Assembly: GCF_004005855.1 (NCBI RefSeq)
Contig: NZ_SACL01000007.1
Coordinates: 186,001-250,000 of the forward strand
Direction of reading: 5' to 3'
DNA: 64,000 bases
Source of the DNA: Rhodovarius crocodyli
GTDB taxonomy: Bacteria; Pseudomonadota; Alphaproteobacteria; Acetobacterales; Acetobacteraceae
The notes under the pieces were generated by a model. The model searched no databases and was not told the DNA's origin. It worked only from the letters and a program-made list of their open reading frames with translations. This document shows positions 18,262 to 26,698 of this stretch, in pieces. Positions within the stretch are counted from its first letter, which is position 1. Every line of letters begins with the position of its first letter. The position numbers and the translations under genes are program-made.

Positions 18262-18915
18262 ATGAGGCCCATGATGACGCGCACCAGCCACCTTGCGGCC
18301 CCCCTCGGGCTCGCCCTCGCCCTGGCGCTTTCCGCCTGCGCACCGGCGGACCGGGTGATCTCGGGCACCTTCGACAGCGTGGCGACCTTCGGCGGGCGCG
18401 TGGGCGCCCCCTGGGGCGGGTCCCGCCCCGCCAACATCGCGCCTGAGAGCCTGACGGCCGCCCGCGTGCGCCAGGGCGGCGGTGCCGGCGGCAGCGAGCA
18501 GCTGACCGAGGAGCCGGGCAATGTGTGGCCCGCCGCCGAAGGCCCGCGCGCCACGCTCGCCAACCCTGACGAGGCGCTGCGCGGCGTGCCCGCCTATCGC
18601 CCCGAGAGCGGCGTGGGCCCAGTGCAGGTGCCGACCGGCCGCCGCGGCAGCGGCGCGGCGCTGGAAACCCTGCCGGGCCAGCCGGCCCCCGCGCCGCAGG
18701 CCGCGCTCGGCACCACGCCAGAGCCGCGCCGCCCGCGCGCATCCTCTGTCATCGACACGCCCTCTGGCCCTGTCGTGACGGCGCCGTCCTCCGGCCGCGT
18801 CACCACCGGCACCGGCCCGGCCGGCGGTCCGTCCTCCACCGTGTTCAGCGACGGCAATGTCCGCGTGATCCAGCGCCCCGGCCAGCCGGCGGAGCAGGTC
18901 CTCACCCGCCCATGA
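18262..18915 (+). CDS. Predicted lipoprotein, Pro/Gly/Ala-rich, unknown function
   Basis: The product is about 217 residues. A type II signal peptide ends in the lipobox LSAC (cysteine near residue 29), predicting lipid anchoring. The rest is low-complexity, rich in Pro, Ala, Gly and Arg, with no recognisable domain; it is likely disordered and periplasmic. ATG codons at 18262, 18271 and 18274 are all possible starts. It is inserted between pgsA and moaD, and its stop overlaps the moaD start as ATGA. Confidence 0.7.
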   Translation: MRPMMTRTSHLAAPLGLALALALSACAPADRVISGTFDSVATFGGRVGAPWGGSRPANIAPESLTAARVRQGGGAGGSEQLTEEPGNVWPAAEGPRATLANPDEALRGVPAYRPESGVGPVQVPTGRRGSGAALETLPGQPAPAPQAALGTTPEPRRPRASSVIDTPSGPVVTAPSSGRVTTGTGPAGGPSSTVFSDGNVRVIQRPGQPAEQVLTRP

Positions 18916-19163
18916 AGCTGCTGTATTTCGCCTGGGTCCGGCAGAAGGTGGGGGTGGGCGAGGAACGCGTCTCCCCGCCGGCCGAGGTGCGTGACGTGGC
19001 GGGGCTGATGGCCTGGCTCGCGACGCGCAGCGCCGGCCATGCGGAAGCCTTCGCCAACCCGCGCCAGATCCGCGCGGCCGTGAACCAGGACTTCGCGGGG
19101 CCGGACGCGCTGGTCGCCGCCAATGACGAGGTGGCCTTCTTCCCGCCCGTCACCGGGGGCTGA
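18912..19163 (+). CDS. moaD: Molybdopterin synthase small subunit MoaD
   Basis: The 83-residue ubiquitin-fold protein ends in the required Gly-Gly (PPVTGG). The C-terminal glycine is thiocarboxylated and donates sulfur to precursor Z in the MoaD-MoaE synthase. FAWVRQKVGVGEERV near the N-terminus is typical. It lies 1 bp before moaE and overlaps the upstream lipoprotein gene by 4 bp. Molybdopterin made here is needed by the molybdenum hydroxylases encoded 12 kb further on. Confidence 0.93.
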   Translation: MKLLYFAWVRQKVGVGEERVSPPAEVRDVAGLMAWLATRSAGHAEAFANPRQIRAAVNQDFAGPDALVAANDEVAFFPPVTGG

Positions 19164-19164
19164 G

Positions 19165-19611
19165 ATGCCCACGGTGCGCGTGCAGGAAGCGCCCTTCGAT
19201 GCCGGCGCCGAGACGGCGGCGCTCTCGGCCGGGCGCACCGATGTGGGGGGCATCGCCAGCTTCATCGGCCTGTGCCGCGCCGATGACGGGCTGCAGGCCC
19301 TGGTGCTGGAACATTATCCGGGCATGACGGAGCGCGCGCTGGAAGGCATCGCCGACCAGGCCATGCGGCGCTGGCCGCTGACCGGCTGCACCGTCATCCA
19401 CCGCTACGGCCGTATCCTGCCGGGCCAGCCCATCGTGCTGGTGCTGGCGGCCAGCCGCCACCGCACGGCGGCGCTGGAGGCCTGCGCCTTCCTGATCGAC
19501 TGGCTCAAGACCGGCGCGCCCTTCTGGAAAAGCGAGGAATTCGCGGACGGCACCACCCGCTGGGTGGAGGCCAAGGCCGCGGACGACGCGGCCGCCGCCA
19601 AGTGGGGGTGA
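19165..19611 (+). CDS. moaE: Molybdopterin synthase large subunit MoaE
   Basis: The 148-residue catalytic subunit of molybdopterin synthase shows the family core: GGIASFIGLCRADDG, LVLEHYPGMTE, VIHRYGRILPGQPIVLV and AFLIDWLKTGAPFWKSE. The lysine in PFWKSE corresponds to the conserved active-site lysine. The ATG at 19165 lies just after the moaD stop. The 3' end overlaps the next membrane-protein gene by 10 bp. Confidence 0.95.
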   Translation: MPTVRVQEAPFDAGAETAALSAGRTDVGGIASFIGLCRADDGLQALVLEHYPGMTERALEGIADQAMRRWPLTGCTVIHRYGRILPGQPIVLVLAASRHRTAALEACAFLIDWLKTGAPFWKSEEFADGTTRWVEAKAADDAAAAKWG

Positions 19612-20921
19612 TCCTCGGCGCGCTGCTGCTGATCTGGCCGGCGCTGCTCAACGGCTATCCCATCCTGTTCAGCGATACCGGCGCCTTCCTGGCGCAGACC
19701 ATCGTGCCGCTGATGGTCTGGGACAAACCCTTCTTCTACGGGCCGTTCCTGCATCTGTTCCACTGGCGGATCACCCTGTGGGGGCCGCTGCTGGCGCAGG
19801 GGCTGATCGTGTCGCATCTGGTGTGGCTGGTGATGCGCTCGGTATGGCCTGCCGCGCGCTGGTGGGCGCATCCGGCCTTATGCGCCGCGCTGGCGTTGGG
19901 CACGTCTCTGCCCTGGGTGGTCAGCCTGCTGATGCCCGACATCTTCGCGTCCGTGCTGGTATTGTGCGTGTTCCTGCTGGGGTTCACGGCCCCGCGCGGC
20001 TGGCTGCTGGGCTGGCTGGTGCTGCTGGGCGGCTTCGCGGCGGCCGTGCATCTCTCGCACCTGCCGCTGGCGGGGGGGCTTATCCTGCTCGTCGCGCTGC
20101 TGGCCCGTCGCTGGGGCGCGCTGGCGCGGGCGGCCGCGCCTCTGCTGCTGGCGGTGGTGGCCTTGCTGGGCACCAATCTGGTCGGCAACGGGCGCCTGGC
20201 GCTTTCGCCCTATGGCAGCGTGTTTGCCCTGGCGCGGCTGGTGGCCGACGGGCCCGCCGCCCGCGTGATCGAGGAAGAATGCGCGGCCGGCCGTACCCTT
20301 CACCTGTGCGCCTGGGTCGGCCGCTTCCCGACCGATTCCGACGATTTCCTCTGGAGCGAGGATGGTCCGGTCTGGGCGCAGCGGCAGGACGGCGCACAGC
20401 CGGGCGGCCCCATTTCGCTCGCGCCCGAAGCCGGTGAGATCGTGGGGCTTACCCTGCGCCGCCATCCGCTGGAGGTCGCGCGGCTCGCGCTGGGCAATGC
20501 CGTGGCGCAGATGGGCAAGACGCGCATCGGTGACGCGCTGGTGCCCGACTGGCTGGACGACACGGTGGGGCTGCGCCTGCGCCAGGGCGATTTCCCGCCG
20601 GCCGAGCAGGAGAGGCTGCGCGCCTCGCTGCAGTTCCAGGGGCGGTTGAGCCCGCCCCTGGCCATGCTGCACCCCTGGGTGCTGGTGCTGGCCACGCCCT
20701 TCGCGCTGCTGGCCTGGTGGCGTGCGCACCGGTCCGGGGACCGGCTGCGGCTGGGGCTGGTGGTGTGCTGCCTGGCGGCGCTGCTGGGCAACGCCATCGT
20801 CACCGGTGCCCTGTCCAAGCCGCATCACCGCTACCAGGCACGGGTCATCTGGCTGCTGCCGCTGGCGGCCGTGCTGGGCTGGCAGCCGCCCAGGCCGGGC
20901 AGGGCCGTTCAGCCCGGTTGA
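19602..20921 (+). CDS. Polytopic membrane protein of unknown function
   Basis: The 439-residue product has roughly ten hydrophobic segments. A first loop with FSDTGAFL is followed by a long soluble loop (about residues 215-330) containing two cysteines (EEECAAGRTLHLCAW). The architecture recalls lipid-linked glycosyltransferases of the GT-C type, but no diagnostic motif is seen and the function is unassigned. The start is a GTG at 19602 inside the moaE 3' end; GTG 19608 is also possible. The soluble stretch sits in the C-terminal half, between membrane bundles. Confidence 0.75.
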   Translation: MGVILGALLLIWPALLNGYPILFSDTGAFLAQTIVPLMVWDKPFFYGPFLHLFHWRITLWGPLLAQGLIVSHLVWLVMRSVWPAARWWAHPALCAALALGTSLPWVVSLLMPDIFASVLVLCVFLLGFTAPRGWLLGWLVLLGGFAAAVHLSHLPLAGGLILLVALLARRWGALARAAAPLLLAVVALLGTNLVGNGRLALSPYGSVFALARLVADGPAARVIEEECAAGRTLHLCAWVGRFPTDSDDFLWSEDGPVWAQRQDGAQPGGPISLAPEAGEIVGLTLRRHPLEVARLALGNAVAQMGKTRIGDALVPDWLDDTVGLRLRQGDFPPAEQERLRASLQFQGRLSPPLAMLHPWVLVLATPFALLAWWRAHRSGDRLRLGLVVCCLAALLGNAIVTGALSKPHHRYQARVIWLLPLAAVLGWQPPRPGRAVQPG

Positions 20922-20952
20922 CCGGGGCGCGCCGTCGCGCTCACTTGCGGGC

Positions 20953-21792
20953 ATGGGACGAATCACAGGCAAGGCCCGCATCGCCGGCGTTTTCGGATGG
21001 CCCGTCAGCCATTCCCGCAGCCCGTTGCTGCATAACCACTGGCTGGGCCGCCATGGCATCGACGGCGCCTATATCCCGCTGCCGGCAGCCCCCGAGCGCT
21101 TCGAGCAGGCGGTGCGCGGGCTGATGGCCGCGGGCTTCGCCGGGGCCAACGTCACCATCCCGCACAAGGAGGCGGCCTATGCGCTGTGCGACGTGCGCGA
21201 TGCCGCCGCCGAGCGGGCAGGGGCGGTGAACACGCTGGTGTTCCGGGATGGCCGTATCTTCGGCAGCAACACCGACGGCTATGGCTTCATGGAGAACCTG
21301 CGCGCCCATGCCCCGATGTGGCGCCCCGCGAATGGGCCGGCCGTGCTGCTGGGCGCGGGTGGCGCCGCGCGCGCCATCGCCGCCGCCCTGCTGGATTCCG
21401 GTGTGCCCGAGCTCGTGCTGGTGAACCGCACCGCCGCCCGCGCCCAGGCCCTGGCCGATGCGCTGGGCGGGCCTGTGCGCGTGGCCACGCAGGCACCGCT
21501 CGCCTCCGCTGCCCTGCTGGTGAACACCACCAGCCTGGGCATGACGGGCCAGCCGCCGCTGGAGATCGACCTCTCGCCTTTGCCCGCCCATGCCGTGGTG
21601 GCGGATGCGGTCTATGTGCCGCTGGAAACCGCGCTGATCACCGCCGCACGCGCGCGGGGGCTGGCGGTGGTGCCGGGTCTCGGCATGCTGCTGCACCAGG
21701 CGCGGCCGGGTTTTCATGCGTGGTTCGGCGTGGATCCGCAGGTGGATGCGGCGCTGGAAGCCGCGGTCGCCGGGGATATTCCGCCGCGATGA
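20953..21792 (+). CDS. aroE: Shikimate dehydrogenase
   Basis: The 279-residue enzyme reduces 3-dehydroshikimate to shikimate with NADPH. Substrate-site motifs are present: SHSRSPLLHN, NVTIPHKE (catalytic Lys) and NTDGYG (catalytic Asp). So is the NADP-binding loop GAGGAARAI followed by NRTAARA. The stop overlaps a decoy ATG-AAG-ATC-TAA, after which the true coaE start follows. With coaE and dnaQ it forms an alphaproteobacterial housekeeping cluster. Confidence 0.95.
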   Translation: MGRITGKARIAGVFGWPVSHSRSPLLHNHWLGRHGIDGAYIPLPAAPERFEQAVRGLMAAGFAGANVTIPHKEAAYALCDVRDAAAERAGAVNTLVFRDGRIFGSNTDGYGFMENLRAHAPMWRPANGPAVLLGAGGAARAIAAALLDSGVPELVLVNRTAARAQALADALGGPVRVATQAPLASAALLVNTTSLGMTGQPPLEIDLSPLPAHAVVADAVYVPLETALITAARARGLAVVPGLGMLLHQARPGFHAWFGVDPQVDAALEAAVAGDIPPR

Positions 21793-21802
21793 AGATCTAA
21801 CG

Positions 21803-22402
21803 ATGAAGATTCTGGGCCTGACGGGCGGCATCGGCATGGGCAAGTCCACCGCCAGCCGCAGCTTTCGCCGCCGCGGCGTGCGCGTGTTCGACGCGGATGC
21901 CGCCGTGCACGAACTGCAGCGCAAGGGCGGCCGGGCCGTTCCGGCCATCGGCGCCGCCTTCCCCGATGCCGTCACCGACGGCGCCGTGAACCGCGAGGCC
22001 CTGCGCCGCGCCGTGCTGGGCAAGCCCGAGGCGCTGAAGGTGCTGGAACGCATCATCCACCCCATGGTGCGGCAGGAGCAGCGGCGCTTCCTGGCCCGGG
22101 CCCGGCGCGACGCCCAGCGCCTGGTCGTGCTCGACATCCCGCTGCTGTTCGAGACCCGGCGCGGCCATGAATTCGATGCGGTCGTCGTCGTCTCCGCCCC
22201 GGCCAGCGTCCAGCGCTGGCGCGTGCTGCGCCGCCCTGGCATGACGGAGGAGAGGCTGCGCGCGATTCTCGCCCGCCAGACGCCCGACGCCGAGAAGCGC
22301 CGCCGCGCCGATGTGGTGATCGAGACCGGCACCAGCCGCCACAACACCGACCGCGCGATCCGCCGCCTGGTCCGCCGCCTGAAAGGGGAGACGCGCGCAT
22401 GA
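21803..22402 (+). CDS. coaE: Dephospho-CoA kinase
   Basis: The 199-residue P-loop kinase phosphorylates the 3' hydroxyl of dephospho-CoA, the last step of CoA synthesis. Walker A is GLTGGIGMGKST (Met replaces the common Ser). DADAAVHEL and RIIHPMVR are family landmarks, and IPLLFETR is the lid-proximal segment. The true start is the second of two nearly identical ATGAAGAT starts (21789 and 21803); the first stops after three codons. The stop overlaps dnaQ as ATGA. Confidence 0.94.
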   Translation: MKILGLTGGIGMGKSTASRSFRRRGVRVFDADAAVHELQRKGGRAVPAIGAAFPDAVTDGAVNREALRRAVLGKPEALKVLERIIHPMVRQEQRRFLARARRDAQRLVVLDIPLLFETRRGHEFDAVVVVSAPASVQRWRVLRRPGMTEERLRAILARQTPDAEKRRRADVVIETGTSRHNTDRAIRRLVRRLKGETRA

Positions 22403-23079
22403 GCCGCGAGATCGTGCTGGACACGGAAACCACCGGCATCGAGACCCGCGAGGGCCACCGCGTGATCGAGATCGCGGCGATCGAGCTGTTCAACCTGCTG
22501 CCGACCGGCCGCTTCTATCACGTCACGATCAACCCCGAGCGCGACATCCCGGCGGACGCCACCCGCATCCATGGCTTCACCAACGCGGATGTCGAGAAGT
22601 CGCCCCTGTTCGCCGCCGTGGTCGATCCCTGGCTGGAATTCATGGGCGATGCGCCCATCATCGCCCACAACGCGCCCTTCGATTTCGGCCATCTGGACGC
22701 GGAGCTGAAGCGCCTCGGCCGGCCGCCGCTGAACCCGGCGCTGATGATCGACAGCCTGGCGCTGGCCAAGAAGCGCTTCCCCGGCATGCCCAACAGCCTG
22801 GACGCGCTGTGCCGGCGCTTCGACATCGACCTGTCCGAGCGCACGACCCACAACGCGCTGCTGGACGTGAAGCTGCTGGCCAAGGTCTATCTGGAGCTGC
22901 GCGGCGGCCGGCAGCCGGGCCTGGTGCTGACCAGCAACGCCTCAGGCGAGGTGCTGGTGACGGAGGAACGCAAGGAACGCTCCCTGCTGCCCATCCTGGT
23001 CCCGCCTGAGCGCGAGGAGGCCCACAAAGCCTTCCTGGCCAAGATCAAGGACCCGATCTGGCTGCGCGAGGCCGGCTGA
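22399..23079 (+). CDS. dnaQ: DNA polymerase III epsilon subunit (3'-5' exonuclease)
   Basis: The 226-residue proofreading exonuclease has Exo I DTETTG (residues 7-12), Exo II AHNAPFDFGHL and Exo III TTHNALLDVKLL, so all catalytic acids and the HxxxxD histidine are present. The length matches alphaproteobacterial DnaQ. The C-terminal tail after about residue 185 would bind the polymerase alpha subunit. It is translationally coupled to coaE by a 4-bp overlap. Confidence 0.95.
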   Translation: MSREIVLDTETTGIETREGHRVIEIAAIELFNLLPTGRFYHVTINPERDIPADATRIHGFTNADVEKSPLFAAVVDPWLEFMGDAPIIAHNAPFDFGHLDAELKRLGRPPLNPALMIDSLALAKKRFPGMPNSLDALCRRFDIDLSERTTHNALLDVKLLAKVYLELRGGRQPGLVLTSNASGEVLVTEERKERSLLPILVPPEREEAHKAFLAKIKDPIWLREAG

Positions 23080-23154
23080 CCCCCGCGCCATCCGGGGCAG
23101 CCATTCCTTTCCCGGGCTTGCGCGCGCGTCATTCCGGCAGCAAGAGGCAAAGCC

Positions 23155-24396
23155 ATGAGCGAGCTTCTTTCCCTGTCCAAGGACCGCATCCGTATCCTGC
23201 TGCTGGAAGGCATCAACGATACGGCCGTCTCCTTTTTCGAGCAGAACGGCTACGCCACCGTCACGCGCCTGAAGAAGGCGCTGGATGGTGAGGAGCTGAA
23301 GGAGGCGCTGAAGGGCGTCCATATCCTGGGCATCCGCTCCCGCACCCAGGTCACCGAGGAAGTGCTGGAGGCGGCGGACCGGCTGGTGGCCGTGGGCTGC
23401 TTCTGCATCGGCACCAACCAGGTCGACCTGAAGGCGGCGCGTGAGCGCGGCGTGGTGGTCTTCAACGCCCCCTTCTCCAACACCCGTTCGGTGGCGGAGC
23501 TGGTGATGGGCGAGGTCATCACCCTGCTGCGCGGCGTGTTCCCGAAATCGGTCGCCGCCCATGCCGGCGTCTGGTCCAAGACGGCGGACGGTTATCATGA
23601 GGTGCGCGGCCGCACGCTCGGCATCGTGGGCTATGGCAGCATCGGCAGCCAGCTGTCGGTGCTGGCCGAGGCCTTCGGCATGCGCGTGCTGTTCCACGAT
23701 ACCCAGGCCAAGCTGCCGCACGGCAATGCCAGCCGCTGCACCTCGCTGGATGAGCTGCTGATGTGGTCCGACATCGTGACCATGCATGTGCCGGAGACGC
23801 CCGCCACCATGGGCATGATCGGCGCCGACCAGTTCGCGAAGATGCGCCCCGGCGCCATCTTCATCAACAACGCCCGCGGCACGGTGGTGGACCTGCATGC
23901 CCTGGCCGATGCGCTCAAGAGCGGCCATCTGGCCGGCGCCGCGGTCGACGTGTTCCCCGAGGAGCCCGCCCGCAACGGCGACCCGTTCGAGACGCCCCTG
24001 CAGGGCATCGAGAACGTGATCCTGACGCCGCATATCGGCGGCAGCACCGAGGAAGCCCAGGCCCGCATCGGTGAGGAAGTGGCCGGCAAGCTCGTCGACT
24101 ACTCGGACACGGGTGCGACCATGGGTGCCGTGAACTTCCCGCAGGTGGCGCTGCCCCCGCAGGCGACCGGCGTGCGCTTCATGCATGTGCACCACAACGT
24201 CCCGGGCATCCTGAACGGCATCAACAACGTGTTCGCCAAGCGTGGCCTGAACATCGCCGGCCAGTACCTGCAGACCGACGGCGACGTGGGCTATGTGGTG
24301 GTGGATGCGGGTGCCACGCGGGACAGCCAGGCCATCCTGCAGGAACTGCGCGAACTGCCGGGTACGATGCGGGCGAGGCTGCTGTACGAGCGGTGA
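23155..24396 (+). CDS. serA: D-3-phosphoglycerate dehydrogenase
   Basis: The 413-residue enzyme starts serine synthesis by oxidising 3-phosphoglycerate. The Rossmann fold GIVGYGSIGSQLSVLA lies near residue 160. The catalytic triad is in NNARGTVVD (Arg), PEEPA (Glu) and TPHIGGSTEEAQ (His). A C-terminal ACT domain (about 338-413) suggests feedback control by serine. The size equals the E. coli form. An AGAGGCAAA ribosome site precedes the ATG. The gene ends against a structured repeat facing a convergent gene. Confidence 0.94.
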   Translation: MSELLSLSKDRIRILLLEGINDTAVSFFEQNGYATVTRLKKALDGEELKEALKGVHILGIRSRTQVTEEVLEAADRLVAVGCFCIGTNQVDLKAARERGVVVFNAPFSNTRSVAELVMGEVITLLRGVFPKSVAAHAGVWSKTADGYHEVRGRTLGIVGYGSIGSQLSVLAEAFGMRVLFHDTQAKLPHGNASRCTSLDELLMWSDIVTMHVPETPATMGMIGADQFAKMRPGAIFINNARGTVVDLHALADALKSGHLAGAAVDVFPEEPARNGDPFETPLQGIENVILTPHIGGSTEEAQARIGEEVAGKLVDYSDTGATMGAVNFPQVALPPQATGVRFMHVHHNVPGILNGINNVFAKRGLNIAGQYLQTDGDVGYVVVDAGATRDSQAILQELRELPGTMRARLLYER

Positions 24397-24406
24397 GGGT
24401 GCGCGC

Positions 24407-24567
24407 CGGGGCTTTGCCCCTGACCACCCCGCCAGGAGATAATATCTCCTGGACCTGATAGAAGTTTGGCGCCTCTGCTGAATAAGCGGGGCGCCAGTTT
24501 CATTATAATAATCAATGCTATCAGGGTTTTGTGCCAACTTCCCGGGGTCCAGGGGCAGAGCCCCTGG
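24407..24567. repeat. Modular structured repeat, copy 1
   Basis: Modules in order: hairpin GGGGC-TTT-GCCCC (24408-24420); a near-perfect palindrome with 10-bp arms CCAGGAGATA/TATCTCCTGG (24432-24452); a long hairpin whose 7-bp base is TGGCGCC/GGCGCCA (24467-24496); an AT-rich strand (TTTCATTATAATAATCAATG); and hairpin CCAGGGGC-AGA-GCCCCTGG (24549-24567). The same modules recur in opposite orientation at 39256-39472. It fills the gap between the convergent serA and glycosyltransferase genes, where it could act as a bidirectional terminator. Confidence 0.85.
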
Positions 24568-24574
24568 TGGGGGC

Positions 24575-26665
24575 TTACGGGGGTGACGCCCCCGTCAACA
24601 GCGCCTCCAGCGCCCAATCCTCCAACCCGACCAGCGCCGCGCCCCCGCCCCTCAGCCACGCCACGAAGCGCGCCACATCCTCGGGCTTCGCCAGGTCATA
24701 GCCGCTGCGCAGCATGGGCGTGGTGTCCCAGATGTGGTGCAGCAGCCTGGGCACGCCTTCGGTGGGCTTGCGCATCACGGCCTCGAACATCGCGAAGGGG
24801 TCCTCGCGCCAGCCGGTATAGCGTTCCAGGTGCAGCCGCCGGGCCATGGCCGGAATGCGCGCGCCGCTGGCGAAATGCCCGAAGGCATAGCCATGGCCGC
24901 GCCAATCCTCCTGCGCATGGCGCGCCATCAGCGCGGCATAGCGGTCGGTCAGGGCCCTGAGCGCCTCGTCGCGGATCGGCGCGAACAGGCCCGTGTGGCG
25001 CGACAGCCGGTCCGGCACCTGCGGGTCATAGCCCGAGAAATGGAACAGCTGCAGCGCCTGGCCGTCCACCTGCCAGAAATCGCCGTGCCGGGTCAGGCTG
25101 TGCTCGGACAGGTTCCAGTAGGCCAGGTTGAGGCCCGGGTGGCGCTCCACATGCAGCGCGCCGGTGAAGCCCGGCATCAGGTCCATGAACTTCTGGTCCA
25201 CGAACAGCCCTTCCTCGGGCATGGCCAGGCAGTTCAGCAGCAGATGGTCGGCCCACCAGTCCAGCAGGGCCAATGCCTCCGGCCGTGACGACGCGCCGAT
25301 GAAGCCCAGGTTGAAGGTGCCGGCGCGCATGATGGACAGGTCGGTGGGCGCCATGTGCCCCACGGCGGGGCGGCGCAGATGCGGCGTCAGCACCAGGGCG
25401 GCATCGCGCCACAGCCGCTCCGTCACCTCGTCCATGCGGGCCAGGGCCAGCATGTCGGGGTCCAGATACACCGCGCTGGCGAAGCCGCAGCGCCCCAGCA
25501 GCAGCCGCAGCAGATAGGGCTTCAGCGCCGTGCAGAATTCCAGGATCGAGTAGCGGAACGCGAAGCCCTGGAAATCCGGGATGCCGAGCTGCCCGGCCAG
25601 GATCACCTCCAGCCCCGCGGGCAGGTTCGGCGGCAGCTCTCGCTCGGCCAGGCACAGGATGAAGCGTGCCTCCGGGTGGTGCTCCGCCAGGCTGTCGCGC
25701 AGCGCCAGCACCTGCGCCATGTAGTTGGCCGAGGCGATGGTGCAGAAGGCCAGCGCACCTGTCTGGGCCGGGCGCAGCGGCAGGTCGGATTCGGCCGGCG
25801 AGCGCGCCTTGAGCAGCGCCGCCACCTGGCCATCGGCGGCATAGGCCCGGATCTCGCGCACCGCATCGCCATGGCCGGGGGCGAGTTCCAGCGCCGCGCC
25901 ATAGCTGGCCAGGGCTTCCTCGTGCCGGCCTTGGCGCTTCAGCGCGTGGCCCAGCTGCAGGCGGGCCTCGGCCATGCGCGGCGCCAGGGCCACGGCCTCG
26001 CGATAGGCGGCCTCGGCGGCGGGCAGGTCGCCGGCTTCCTTCTCGGCATGGCCGCGCTGGATCCAGAGGTCGGCATCCTGCGGCACCAGGGCCAGATACC
26101 GGGCATAGAAGGATGCGGCCTCGGCCCAGCGGCGGGCATCGCGCGCGGCATCGGCGGCGGCGATCAGGCGCGCGCCCTCGGAACCCCGCCGGGGCGGCAG
26201 GCGTCGGCCCTCGGCGATCAGCGCCTTCATGCGCTCGGCCTCATCGGCCGCGTCCTCCAGCCCCGGATCGGCGGCGCGCGCGGCCTCATAGGCGGCCAGC
26301 GAGCCCTCGGCATCGCCCATCAGCTTGCGCAGATGACCGAGGTTCAGGTGCAGGTCGGCGTCGCGCGGGGTCAGCTCCAGCGCCATGCCATAGCTGACGG
26401 CGGCGGCATCCAGGTCGCCGCTTTCCTTCTCGCAATGGCCGCGCTGCACCCAGATGGCGGCATCGCGCGGGTGGTCGGCCAGATGCACGGCATAGAAGGC
26501 GGCGGCATCCGCCCAGGCGCGATCCTGGCGCGCCTGTTGCGCGGCCTCCAGCGGCGGCAGGTCAGGCCGCACGGGCTGTGCCGGCGCGGGCGCTTCGGCC
26601 GGGCGGCGCATGCGCGCGAAGATGGCGGTCCAGGCTCGGTCCAATGGGGTTTCCCTTCCTGTCAC
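24575..26665 (-). CDS. TPR-repeat protein with C-terminal glycosyltransferase domain
   Basis: The product has 696 residues. The N-terminal 285 form two blocks of tetratricopeptide repeats (AIWVQRGHCEKESGDLDAAA and DLWIQRGHAEKEAGDLPAAE are near copies). From about residue 310 it is a GT-A glycosyltransferase-like domain with YLDPDMLAL as a DxD-type metal motif. It is probably a cytoplasmic enzyme modifying a polysaccharide or protein. The start is a GTG at 26665; ATG 26611 is an alternative. The last codons, encoding GASPP, fall in the GC-hairpin flank of the repeat. Confidence 0.82.
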   Translation of the reverse strand: MTGRETPLDRAWTAIFARMRRPAEAPAPAQPVRPDLPPLEAAQQARQDRAWADAAAFYAVHLADHPRDAAIWVQRGHCEKESGDLDAAAVSYGMALELTPRDADLHLNLGHLRKLMGDAEGSLAAYEAARAADPGLEDAADEAERMKALIAEGRRLPPRRGSEGARLIAAADAARDARRWAEAASFYARYLALVPQDADLWIQRGHAEKEAGDLPAAEAAYREAVALAPRMAEARLQLGHALKRQGRHEEALASYGAALELAPGHGDAVREIRAYAADGQVAALLKARSPAESDLPLRPAQTGALAFCTIASANYMAQVLALRDSLAEHHPEARFILCLAERELPPNLPAGLEVILAGQLGIPDFQGFAFRYSILEFCTALKPYLLRLLLGRCGFASAVYLDPDMLALARMDEVTERLWRDAALVLTPHLRRPAVGHMAPTDLSIMRAGTFNLGFIGASSRPEALALLDWWADHLLLNCLAMPEEGLFVDQKFMDLMPGFTGALHVERHPGLNLAYWNLSEHSLTRHGDFWQVDGQALQLFHFSGYDPQVPDRLSRHTGLFAPIRDEALRALTDRYAALMARHAQEDWRGHGYAFGHFASGARIPAMARRLHLERYTGWREDPFAMFEAVMRKPTEGVPRLLHHIWDTTPMLRSGYDLAKPEDVARFVAWLRGGGAALVGLEDWALEALLTGASPP

Positions 26666-26698
26666 CAGCGTAATGGAAGGGCGCCCGGGCCGGAAGGC

